Source: CAZPZZ01 sp964591245 (GTDB lineage: Bacteria > Acidobacteriota > Vicinamibacteria > Vicinamibacterales > UBA8438). From it: DNA of 9,512 bases. The notes beneath the pieces are model-generated. The model was not told the origin of the DNA, made no database searches, and saw only the letters and a list, made by a program, of their open reading frames with translations. The position numbers were made by a program, and so were the translations under genes. Shown here in pieces: positions 1 through 6,909 of the stretch; positions within the stretch are counted from its first letter, which is position 1; each line of letters starts with the position of its first letter. The stretch covers positions 1 through 9,512 of the forward strand of contig CAZPZZ010000157.1 of NCBI GenBank assembly GCA_964591245.1, written 5' to 3'.

Positions 1-1084
1 GAGCAAGGCGAGACAGGTCCGTTTCGGTTCGGCGCCAGCGAATTTCCGGATCAGTTCGTAGTACTCCCAGTCCTGAACAGGGCGCATCGACAAGCACGCA
101 ATCGAAGACGGGGGAAAAAGGAGGAGGGTGCCGCAGGTCAAGTTGAACGACTTGGACTGTCGATGATGCACCCGCCGCGGTGAGGGCTCGACGAAGTCGC
201 CGTATCCGGGCAGGACGGTAGTCGCTGGCCACGAGGGTGCCTTCGGAGGGATGTACTGATGCGAGTGCTACGGTTTTACCTCCTGGTGCGGCACACGCAT
301 CGAGCAGCCGGGTTCTGGGCTGTGCGGCGACGAGTTCCGCGACCAGTTGACTCGCCTCGTCTTGTGCCTGGAATAAACCTCGCTTCGCGCAGGCAGTGCG
401 GAATGGCTGTCCAGAGACGACCGTCAAGCCCTCACGGGCTCGCAGCGTGGGTTCGGTGCGTACGTCGCAGGCGGCGAGCTGTCGCGCGAGTTCGTCGCGC
501 GTGATACGGATCCGGTTTGTTCGTAACGTCAGAGGGGCCGGACTATTGTTAAATTGAACCCAGGTGATTGCGTCATGGAGGCCGACTCGACGTAACCACC
601 GCTCGACCAGCCATCGAGGATGCGAGCAGGTCACACTGAGAAAATTCAACTGGTCATCGAGACCATTTGGTTCGTCAGGATGTCCGGGGAGGACCGATGC
701 CATCGGTTTGCTGGTCATACGACGGAGCACCGCATTCACCAGTCCGCTGGCGCTGGATTTTCCCAGTCGCCGCACGAGATTCACGGCGTCGTTCGTAGCC
801 GCCGAGGCAGGTATCCGCTGCAGATAGCGCAGCTGATACGTGCCAAGACGCAGCACGGCGAGAACGGCTTGATCAAGTTTGGCCGTCGGGCGACCTGCCG
901 CATGTTCGATCAGGCAGTCCAGCGCGCCCTGCCATCGTAGTGTTCCGCTCGCAAGTTCTGTCACGAGCGCGCGGTCCCGCGGGTCCGTCAACGAATCCCG
1001 ATGGCGGGCGAGGGCTGCTGGTAAGTCGTCGCCGTCGGCGACGGCCTGCAGGACGTGGTACGCGGCCGTCCGTGCCGCGCTCAA
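1..1084 (-). CDS. rsmB: 16S rRNA (cytosine-967-C5)-methyltransferase RsmB, 5' part (gene runs off the left edge)
   Basis: An open frame of 361 codons runs to the left edge without a stop, so the C-terminus is missing. RsmB uses SAM to methylate C967 of 16S rRNA in the cytoplasm. The N-terminal ~130 residues match the NusB-like RNA-binding domain (LRLGTYQL near 79-86, GLVNAVLRR near 114-122). The linker carries SHPRWLVERW (154-163) and FQAQDEASQLV (238-248). The Rossmann methyltransferase domain shows SAM motif I DACAAPGGKT (262-271) and motif IV DAPCSG (333-338), where Cys336 is the motif IV cysteine, followed by DPEIRW. The second catalytic cysteine (motif VI) would lie beyond the edge. The start is TTG at 1084-1082, overlapping the fmt stop (TTGA), with GGAGG four bases upstream; no other plausible in-frame start lies close by. 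It is last in def-fmt-rsmB and probably translationally coupled to fmt. The family assignment is very secure. Confidence 0.95.
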   Translation of the reverse strand, partial: MSAARTAAYHVLQAVADGDDLPAALARHRDSLTDPRDRALVTELASGTLRWQGALDCLIEHAAGRPTAKLDQAVLAVLRLGTYQLRYLQRIPASAATNDAVNLVRRLGKSSASGLVNAVLRRMTSKPMASVLPGHPDEPNGLDDQLNFLSVTCSHPRWLVERWLRRVGLHDAITWVQFNNSPAPLTLRTNRIRITRDELARQLAACDVRTEPTLRAREGLTVVSGQPFRTACAKRGLFQAQDEASQLVAELVAAQPRTRLLDACAAPGGKTVALASVHPSEGTLVASDYRPARIRRLRRALTAAGASSTVQVVQLDLRHPPPFSPVFDCVLVDAPCSGLGVLRTDPEIRWRRTETDLSRLA

Positions 1085-2037
1085 CGCGCCTCCGGCTCTG
1101 ATCGGAAAGTGGCGTTTGGCGGAACGGGATATCCAACGAGAAATGCGCGCGTGTCCAGGACTCGTCGTCCTTCTGGTTGAAGTGCGTGCAACGCGAGTGT
1201 CGTTCCTTCTCCACACGCCACATGAAGGGCGTCTCCCGAGGCAGCAATGACTGCACCGGGTGTTCGTGTTCCGGGGTGTGCGTCGACGACGTCGCTGCGA
1301 TGTACGACGTAACGCGAGCTTCCCAGAAAGGTGAACGCGTGCGGCCAGGGATGGAGTCCGCGTATGAGGTTATGAATGGCCGCCGCGGGAAGAGACCAAT
1401 CGACGCGGCCGTCTTCTTTCGTCAAGCGGGGTGCCAATGTCGCGAGAGCGTGATCTTGTGGTTCTTCTTTGTGCTGACCGGCCTCGATGGTTTGAACCGT
1501 CGAGAGTAGTAGATCCGCGCCAAGTTCCGCCAGGGCGTGTTCTACGACATCGCTCGTCTCGTCGCTTCCGATGGAGCGTACGACGCGGGCGAGCATGGGG
1601 CCAGCGTCCATTTCGCGGACCAGCCGAATCATGGTGATACCAGTCTCGCGTTCTCCGGCAATGATGGCCCTTTGGATCGGAGCGGCCCCCCGATACCGGG
1701 GCAAGAGCGAGGCATGCACGTTGATGATCCCATGCACTGGGGCGTGCAGGATATGGTCTGGAAGGATTTGGCCGTAGGCGACCACGACTCCGAGTTCTGC
1801 GCCGCACGCGCTCAACTGCTCGTTGAACTCTGGATTACGCGCGCGGTCGGGTTGGACGACCGGGAGGTTATGAGCGAGCGCTGTCGTCTTGACGGGAGAG
1901 TATTGCTGTCGTTGACCACGACCACGCCGCCGGTCGGGTTGGGTGACGACCATGACGACCCGTTGCCCGGAAGCGAGAAGTCGCTCGAGCGAGGGAACGG
2001 CGAAGGACGGAGTACCGAAGAAGGCGATTTTCACCAC
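1081..2037 (-). CDS. fmt: Methionyl-tRNA formyltransferase
   Basis: Fmt transfers a formyl group from 10-formyl-tetrahydrofolate to Met-tRNAfMet in the cytoplasm, which is needed for normal translation initiation. The 318 residues are close to the family's usual length of about 310-315. Visible signatures are the N-terminal FFGTPSFAVPSL (6-17), VVAYGQILP (85-93), and the catalytic core NVHASLLPRYRGAAPIQ with Asn106 and His108, followed by Asp144 in DAGPML. These are the three catalytic residues of the family. The C-terminal OB-fold-like tRNA-binding domain begins after RLTKEDGRVDW. The frame opens with two adjacent GTG codons (2037 and 2034). The second overlaps the def stop as GTGA and would give the more typical N-terminus MKIAFFGTP, so the true start may be 2034. 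No strong Shine-Dalgarno site precedes either codon, consistent with coupling to def. It lies between def and rsmB, overlapping both. Confidence 0.97.
   Translation of the reverse strand: MVKIAFFGTPSFAVPSLERLLASGQRVVMVVTQPDRRRGRGQRQQYSPVKTTALAHNLPVVQPDRARNPEFNEQLSACGAELGVVVAYGQILPDHILHAPVHGIINVHASLLPRYRGAAPIQRAIIAGERETGITMIRLVREMDAGPMLARVVRSIGSDETSDVVEHALAELGADLLLSTVQTIEAGQHKEEPQDHALATLAPRLTKEDGRVDWSLPAAAIHNLIRGLHPWPHAFTFLGSSRYVVHRSDVVDAHPGTRTPGAVIAASGDALHVACGEGTTLALHALQPEGRRVLDTRAFLVGYPVPPNATFRSEPEAR
1089..1093 (-). promoter_or_regulatory. Shine-Dalgarno site that sets the rsmB TTG start
   Basis: GGAGG on the minus strand lies inside the last codons of fmt, four bases before the TTG at 1084. 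It is the only good ribosome-binding site near the N-terminus of the RsmB frame and supports the rare TTG start. Its position within fmt, with the TTGA stop/start overlap, suggests re-initiation by ribosomes finishing fmt. Confidence 0.65.
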
Positions 2038-2540
2038 TTGCCCGCACGTTGCATTTTTCGTACACGACGCATGATCAGATCCCGCCTGAGGCCATGGAGG
2101 CGGTCGACGAAGAGCGTTCCGTCGAGATGGTCAAGTTCATGCTGTAGAATCCGCGCCAGCAGACCGTTGCCTGCGACCTCCAACTCTTCTCCCTCTCGGT
2201 TTACGCCTCGGACGACAAGGTGGGCTGGACGATCAACGCGCGCGCTAAACCCTGGAATGCTCAAGCAGCCTTCTTCTTCTGGCTGGATTCCCTCCTTGCT
2301 GACCACCGTGGGATTGATGACGGTCACAAGTTCGCCGATGGATCGCCCAGAGGAGGGGTCTGCAACGAAGGCTCTGAGTTCGACTCCGACCTGCGGAGCC
2401 GCTAAGCCGACCCCAGGCGCGGCGTACATGGTCTCGATCATGTCATCAATGAGTGTTTGTAGATCAGGACCAAAGTCGACGACCGGTTGGGAGGGGCGGT
2501 GGAGTGCGGCGGCTCCATGCCGCAAGATCGGGCGAATCAT
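2031..2540 (-). CDS. def: Peptide deformylase
   Basis: Def removes the N-formyl group from nascent polypeptides at the ribosome using a metal ion, usually Fe2+. All three family motifs are intact: GVGLAAPQ (43-50, with Gln50), EEGCLS (89-94, with ligand Cys92) and QHELDH (133-138, with ligands His134 and His138 and catalytic Glu135). The 169 residues are normal for the family. The N-terminus MIRPILRHG resembles the typical MxRPIL start, so the ATG at 2540 is a confident choice, although no clear Shine-Dalgarno sequence precedes it. The 3' end overlaps the start of fmt by a few bases, the usual def-fmt arrangement. The ankyrin gene ends 49 bp upstream on the same strand with no obvious terminator between them, so some transcription of def may come from the ankyrin promoter. 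Confidence 0.97.
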   Translation of the reverse strand: MIRPILRHGAAALHRPSQPVVDFGPDLQTLIDDMIETMYAAPGVGLAAPQVGVELRAFVADPSSGRSIGELVTVINPTVVSKEGIQPEEEGCLSIPGFSARVDRPAHLVVRGVNREGEELEVAGNGLLARILQHELDHLDGTLFVDRLHGLRRDLIMRRVRKMQRAGKW

Positions 2541-2589
2541 TTGGGACGGCGAGACGGAAACGAGGAATTCTTAGCCGGAGCGAACATCT

Positions 2590-4194
2590 TTACTGCTGAA
2601 CGCGCTCATTCCCGTCTGTGCTCTCTGTTGTCTCTAGTGCACCGAACTCTCGCAGGACCTCTGCCGTATTACCACCAGGTGCGCGAGCGGCAGCCTCCGG
2701 GCTGCGGGCTCGGCTGGCCTCCGCGGCGCTTGCGAGTTGAAGCGGCGTGCGACCAGCATCGTCCACGACGTTCAGATCGGCGCCTTCTTGGGCGAGCAAC
2801 CGAACGATTGTGGTGAAATTCCGCTGCGCTGCGGTATGCAGGGCAGTTCCGCCGCGCAGGTCAGGTGCATCGACGTCAGCACCAAATTCGAGTGCGACAC
2901 GCACAGTCGCGAGAGCCTGTTGCTCTTCAACATGGGGCTCGCGGAGTAGCGTATTGAAGAAGCGCCCCTTGTTCGCGGGACCGCGTACGGCCGCCACGAG
3001 CGCTGGTACAAACCCGCCGCCAACGTGCGGCGGCCCGACACCGCCGGCTCGTTCGAACACGGGGCGCCACAGTTCGAGTGTCGTCATGCGGGGGTCGGCA
3101 CCGGCGGCGACCAGGTCGCGCATAATAGCCGGTTCGCGATAATACGCGGCCAGCCAGTACGGCGTCGCGCTTGTAAGCGCTGGGTTCAAGGACCAGTCCT
3201 GACTGGCTCGCCGGAGCGGCGTGCCTGCCAGAAGCCGAGAATTCGGGTCGGCGCCATGTTGTAGCAGGGTTTCAACCAGGCGTTCATCACCGCGAAGAAT
3301 CGCAGCGTGTAGTGCCGTGTAGCCGGCGTCGTCGCTATTGGGGTCTGCTCCCGCGTCCAGCAAATATCTTCCGAATGCGCCGTGGCCGCTGTGGGCGGCG
3401 ATGACCAGCGGGCTCGCACCAGTCGGCGCGGGTAGGTTAATATTCGCTCCGGCGGCAAGGAGGAGCCGTGCGGATTCGACGTCACCGTGTCGTGCCGCAA
3501 AGAGGAGAGGGGTGAACCCCCCGCGATGCCACGTTACGCCTTGGTCGTACTGCGAGGCGTTTGTTGCGGCCGCATGCATGAGTCGAGATCGCCGCGTCGA
3601 CCGCGCCTCAACGTTGGCGCCATAGCGGATGAGTGCGTCGATCACTTGGTGGTGCGCCTGGGCGACGGCCCACATTAATGCCGTTTGACCGCGTGTGGTT
3701 TCGGCGACGTTGACGTCGACCCCGTGTTCGAGGAGCAGACGGACCGCCGTGACATTTCCGGAGCGGGACGCCGACATGATCGGGGTTTCACCTTCGGGTA
3801 GCGGGATATCCGCTGTAGCGCCCGCTTCGAGCAGTAAGGCGACCATAGAGGGACTTCCGTTGTCCGCCGCGAGCCAGAGCGGCGAGGCACCCAGCTCATT
3901 CGTGACGTTGACGTCTGCTCCATGGTGAAGCAAGAGTTCAGCGACCTCGACGTCATCCCGGTAAGCGGCCCAGTGTAAGGCGGTGGCTCCGTCCGGCTGT
4001 GCGGTATTGACGTCGATACCGTGGGAGATCAAGGTGCGCACCGCGTGAGTGTCCGCGGACCGGACGGCGGTGATGATGGCGATTTCCTCGACCTCCGCTG
4101 CTGAGCGAACGGGAACCCCCAGCGATGCTAGTGCCAGCCCGACGAGCACCACGCGAGATACGTTTCCTCGTTTTAGCCAGTTGCTCACGTTCAT
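2590..4194 (-). CDS. Exported ankyrin-repeat protein
   Basis: A 534-residue protein built almost entirely of ankyrin repeats, which bind partner proteins. An N-terminal signal peptide is visible: basic stretch to about residue 14, hydrophobic VVLVGLALASLGV (15-27), then a probable cleavage site near SAA (31-33). This points to the periplasm or cell surface. About 11-12 repeats follow from residue 36, recognisable by cores such as GATALHWAA (69-77), GASPLWLAA (102-110), GQTALMWAV (169-177), GFTPLLFAA (226-234), GYTALHAAI (291-299) and GGTALHTAA (448-456), with GADVN/GADPN turns between them. Two stretches (about 202-225 and 373-425) break the repeat register. The frame also has ATG codons at 4284 and 4233. 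I chose 4194 because it starts the signal peptide, has GGAG 11 bases upstream and lies downstream of the predicted promoter. The gene diverges from the heme-protein operon, which suggests a functional link (inference). The partner is unknown. Confidence 0.88.
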   Translation of the reverse strand: MNVSNWLKRGNVSRVVLVGLALASLGVPVRSAAEVEEIAIITAVRSADTHAVRTLISHGIDVNTAQPDGATALHWAAYRDDVEVAELLLHHGADVNVTNELGASPLWLAADNGSPSMVALLLEAGATADIPLPEGETPIMSASRSGNVTAVRLLLEHGVDVNVAETTRGQTALMWAVAQAHHQVIDALIRYGANVEARSTRRSRLMHAAATNASQYDQGVTWHRGGFTPLLFAARHGDVESARLLLAAGANINLPAPTGASPLVIAAHSGHGAFGRYLLDAGADPNSDDAGYTALHAAILRGDERLVETLLQHGADPNSRLLAGTPLRRASQDWSLNPALTSATPYWLAAYYREPAIMRDLVAAGADPRMTTLELWRPVFERAGGVGPPHVGGGFVPALVAAVRGPANKGRFFNTLLREPHVEEQQALATVRVALEFGADVDAPDLRGGTALHTAAQRNFTTIVRLLAQEGADLNVVDDAGRTPLQLASAAEASRARSPEAAARAPGGNTAEVLREFGALETTESTDGNERVQQ

Positions 4195-4255
4195 AGTTTG
4201 GGCGTCTCCGTGACGTGCAATGGACCAACGCATGAGAGGCGAGATGAGTTGTTCA

Positions 4256-4284
4256 ATCGTATCGCACGTCTCAATGATTGACAA
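4256..4284 (-). promoter_or_regulatory. Predicted sigma70-type promoter of the ankyrin gene
   Basis: On the minus strand, TTGTCA (4284-4279, five of six -35 consensus bases) is followed by a 17-bp spacer and TACGAT (4261-4256, four of six -10 bases). Transcription would start near 4249, leaving a leader of roughly 55 bases before the ATG at 4194. This excludes the in-frame ATG at 4284, which would lie upstream of the transcript start. It is a prediction from sequence match only. Confidence 0.55.
4278..4283 (+). promoter_or_regulatory. Candidate -35 box for the DUF1592/DUF1552 operon
   Basis: A perfect TTGACA lies 101 bp upstream of the ATG at 4384 and overlaps the -35 box of the divergent ankyrin promoter by five bases. 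The corresponding -10 is poor: GACACT at 4302-4307 (18-bp spacer) matches only three of six positions. If used, the promoter is probably weak or activator-dependent. Confidence 0.3.
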
Positions 4285-4300
4285 CGCGTGTCCGCACCGG

Positions 4301-4316
4301 AGACACTACCGTGTCT
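4301..4316. repeat. Inverted repeat AGACAC-TACC-GTGTCT, possible operator
   Basis: Two perfect 6-bp arms are separated by 4 bp. A further GTGTCC at 4288-4293 forms an alternating third half-site, so GTGTC/GACAC occurs three times within 28 bp. The repeat sits over the place where the -10 region of the plus-strand promoter would fall. That position fits a regulator-binding site, but nothing in the sequence identifies the regulator. Confidence 0.35.
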
Positions 4317-4324
4317 AGAAGTGT

Positions 4325-4359
4325 ACCTGGTGCCCAGGTGGGCTCATACTGGTTCCAGG
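4325..4359. repeat. Two related CTGGT..CCAGG dyads in the leader of the DUF1592 operon
   Basis: The first dyad is ACCTGG-TGC-CCAGGT (4325-4339). The second is CTGG-TT-CCAG (4349-4358). Read as direct repeats, CTGGTGCCCAGG (4327) and CTGGTTCCAGG (4349) start 22 bp apart, about two helical turns, which would place two bound proteins on the same DNA face. They lie between the candidate promoter and the ribosome-binding site at 4372-4376. They could be tandem operators or small RNA hairpins in the 5' leader. Confidence 0.35.
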
Positions 4360-4383
4360 GCTTGGACATCCGGGGAATAGGCG

Positions 4384-6909
4384 ATGGACAACAGACGGGG
4401 TGCCTGGTTGGCGCGCGTAGATAGCAGGCGACTGGGCCTGATACTTGGTGTGGCCGTAATTCTTGGATTCTCGCCCGCCGAGAGTGTCTCCCAGACCGAG
4501 GGCGCTCCCGAGGGAGGGGTGATTTCGCCGCAGCGGGCGCTTGTTGACGAGTACTGCGTTACCTGCCACAACGGTGATTTTGTACGGGGCACTGACGAAC
4601 CACGCTCATTACTGGTATCTCAGCTCAGAGCCGTCGGTTTGGCTCTCGATGATGTGAATGTGGACAACGTCTCAGAAAATCCTGAGATCTGGGAGCGAGT
4701 CGTCCGCAAGCTGCGCGTCGGGGCGATGCCACCACAGCCTCGTCCGAGGCCAGATCAAGAGACGTATCAGGGGTTCAGGCGGTGGTTGGAGGCCGAACTC
4801 GATGCGGTGTCCGCTGCGAATCCTGACCCCGGTCGTACCCAGGCGTTCCACCGTCTCAACCAAACCGAGTATCAGAACGTGATCCGGGACCTCTTCGATC
4901 TCGAAGTTGATGTGAGTGACTGGATTCCAGCGGACGCTCCCGATCGCTACGGTTTTGACAATAATGCGGGTGCCCTGTCGCTATCGCCGGCACTTTTTGA
5001 ACGGTACGTGTCGGCGGCGCGAAAGATCAGCCGGCTGGTAATCGGAAGACCGCCCGCTGGCGGCACTGTCATTCAGACCTACGAGATTCCTCTCAATCTG
5101 ATTCAAGATAGTCAGCAGCATGAGGATCTCCCTTTCGGGTCACGAGGCGGAACCGCAATCCGGCACCACTTTCCAGTGGATGGAGAGTATTTGATCAAGC
5201 TGGGCCTGAGGACGAATTACGTCGGCTATGTTCGGGGCATTGATCAACCACATGATCTCGAGATTCGGCTGGATGGGCGGCGCATTCGACAGTTCACCTT
5301 CGGGGGCGAGGCGCCGGGCATGCCGGCTCCCTTTAGCTTCGCGGGTAACATCCGCGGTGATATCGAGTGGGAGGCCTATACCCTGCACGCCGACGAGGAA
5401 CTTGAGTTACGTATCAACGTGCCGGCTGGGCTCCATATGATTGGCGTGACGTTTCCCCGGGAAACCTGGGAAGAAGATGGTGTTCTGCAGCCTCGGCAGA
5501 CGGGTTTTGCGCTTGCCGTGAATGACATGCCGGATGCGAACCCCGCGCTTGGCACCGTACAGATTAGCGGTCCATTTACAGTGGACGGGCCTGGGAATAC
5601 CGCGGCTCGTCGCCGCGTGTTCACGTGCAATGCGGAGGGGGCGGCCGATTCAACCGCGGCGAGAGAGTGCGCGGGCAATATTCTGGGAACGTTGGCCCGC
5701 CGAGCCTACCGTCGACCCGTCACCGATGGTGACGTGGATACGTTGTTGGGATTCTACGAGGCTGGTAGCCGTGGTGGTAGTTTCGACGAAGGTGTTGGTT
5801 TTGCGCTCGAACGTCTGCTGGCAGATCCGGAATTTTTGTATCGTATCGAAAGTGATCCTATCGATACCGGACCGGGTACGGTCTACGCTTTGACGGACGT
5901 CGAACTTGCAACACGGCTATCATTTTTCCTCTGGAGCAGTGTGCCTGACGATGAACTGCTGATGGTGGCCGAGGAGGGGATACTGGCCGAACCTGCTGTC
6001 TTGGAGACACAGGTGAGGCGTATGCTTGCCGACGAGCGGGCCAATGCACTGGTTGAGAATTTTGCTGGTCAATGGCTCCACTTCCGTAATCTAGGCGGGG
6101 TATATCCGGATCCCCTCATCTTTCCGGAATTTGACGAGAATCTTCGGGAGGCGTTTCAGACGGAGACAACCCTCTTTATCGAGAGTCTTCTCGAGGAAGA
6201 TAAGAGCTTACTCGATCTGATTCGCGCGGACTATAGCTTTGTTAACGAGCGTCTGGCGAGGCATTACGGGATCCCAAACATCTATGGCAATCGGTTCCGT
6301 AAGGTCACGTTTGACGCTGGTGAGTGGGCTGGATTATTGAGCCACGGCAGCGTGATGACCGTGACCTCATATCCAAACCGTACGTCGCCCGTGCTGCGTG
6401 GGAAGTGGGTGCTGGAGAATTTGCTAGGTGCACCGCCACCTGAGCCGCCGCCGGATGTGCCGACACTGGAAGAAGAGAACGAGGACGGCGAACCGTTGTC
6501 GATGCGCCAGGCGATGGTGAAACACCGAGAGAATCCCGCTTGCGCGGTGTGTCATTCCGCGATGGATCCGATCGGCTTCGCTCTAGAGAACCTCGACGCG
6601 ATCGGGGCGTGGAGGGAAAACAGCGAAGCCGGCACTCCGATCGATGCCTCGGGGACGTTGCCTGATGGTGCTGCCTTCGACGGACCGACCGGGCTCCGGG
6701 ATTTGTTGTTGGAGCGGTCGGATGATTTCATCGGGACGGCGACAGAAAAGTTGCTTGGCTATGCCCTGGGGCGTGGGCTGGAGTATTACGACGCTCCGAC
6801 TGTTCGTAACATTGTGCGTGAAGCGGCCAGCGAAGACTATCGCTGGTCATCCATCATCCTCGGGATTGTAAAGAGCAGGGCGTTTCAGATGCGGAGGTCC
6901 GACTCATGA
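4384..6909 (+). CDS. Exported diheme DUF1592/DUF1588-type protein (PSD1-like architecture)
   Basis: An 841-residue protein of the large planctomycete/acidobacterial family with domains DUF1587, DUF1595, DUF1592, DUF1588 and DUF1585; its reaction is not established. A signal peptide is visible (basic to residue 16, hydrophobic LGLILGVAVILGF at 17-29). A cytochrome c motif CVTCH follows (Cys58, Cys61, His62). DUF1587 (about 155-218) contains FHRLNQTEYQNVIRDLF. A beta-rich stretch of about 225-395 may be a carbohydrate-binding-like or spacer domain. DUF1595 lies at about 428-490 (RRAYRRPVTDGD), DUF1592 at about 500-630 (ATRLSFFLWSSVPDDEL) and DUF1588 at about 640-745. DUF1588 ends with a second heme motif, CAVCH (Cys720, Cys723, His724), followed by DPIGFALENLDAIG. 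DUF1585 closes the protein (about 760-838). The start ATG has GGGGA seven bases upstream and begins the signal peptide. The stop overlaps the next gene's ATG (ATGA). It is probably a periplasmic redox or hydrolytic enzyme; the substrate is unknown. Confidence 0.93.
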   Translation: MDNRRGAWLARVDSRRLGLILGVAVILGFSPAESVSQTEGAPEGGVISPQRALVDEYCVTCHNGDFVRGTDEPRSLLVSQLRAVGLALDDVNVDNVSENPEIWERVVRKLRVGAMPPQPRPRPDQETYQGFRRWLEAELDAVSAANPDPGRTQAFHRLNQTEYQNVIRDLFDLEVDVSDWIPADAPDRYGFDNNAGALSLSPALFERYVSAARKISRLVIGRPPAGGTVIQTYEIPLNLIQDSQQHEDLPFGSRGGTAIRHHFPVDGEYLIKLGLRTNYVGYVRGIDQPHDLEIRLDGRRIRQFTFGGEAPGMPAPFSFAGNIRGDIEWEAYTLHADEELELRINVPAGLHMIGVTFPRETWEEDGVLQPRQTGFALAVNDMPDANPALGTVQISGPFTVDGPGNTAARRRVFTCNAEGAADSTAARECAGNILGTLARRAYRRPVTDGDVDTLLGFYEAGSRGGSFDEGVGFALERLLADPEFLYRIESDPIDTGPGTVYALTDVELATRLSFFLWSSVPDDELLMVAEEGILAEPAVLETQVRRMLADERANALVENFAGQWLHFRNLGGVYPDPLIFPEFDENLREAFQTETTLFIESLLEEDKSLLDLIRADYSFVNERLARHYGIPNIYGNRFRKVTFDAGEWAGLLSHGSVMTVTSYPNRTSPVLRGKWVLENLLGAPPPEPPPDVPTLEEENEDGEPLSMRQAMVKHRENPACAVCHSAMDPIGFALENLDAIGAWRENSEAGTPIDASGTLPDGAAFDGPTGLRDLLLERSDDFIGTATEKLLGYALGRGLEYYDAPTVRNIVREAASEDYRWSSIILGIVKSRAFQMRRSDS

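Noticed and set aside
259..940. Several short plus-strand open frames over rsmB
   Set aside because: They lie opposite the continuous RsmB frame, have no family signatures and have compositions typical of antisense shadows.
1..1084. Possible frameshift or decay of rsmB
   Set aside because: Translating the minus strand from the TTG gives 361 uninterrupted codons with SAM motifs I and IV. The gene is only cut by the window edge.
873..1256. A 127-codon minus-strand open frame across the fmt/rsmB junction
   Set aside because: It overlaps the fmt C-terminus and RsmB N-terminus in another frame and is extremely Arg-rich. Both real frames show family motifs through this region.
1537..2574. A 345-codon plus-strand open frame antisense to fmt and def
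   Set aside because: It covers two intact, motif-complete genes on the other strand. Its translation is Arg/Ser/Pro-rich without any recognisable domain, typical of a shadow frame in GC-rich DNA.
4195..4284. Upstream ATG codons (4284, 4233) as starts of the ankyrin protein
   Set aside because: They put a polar extension before a clear signal peptide. The first also lies upstream of the predicted transcription start; 4194 has a Shine-Dalgarno site and begins the signal peptide.
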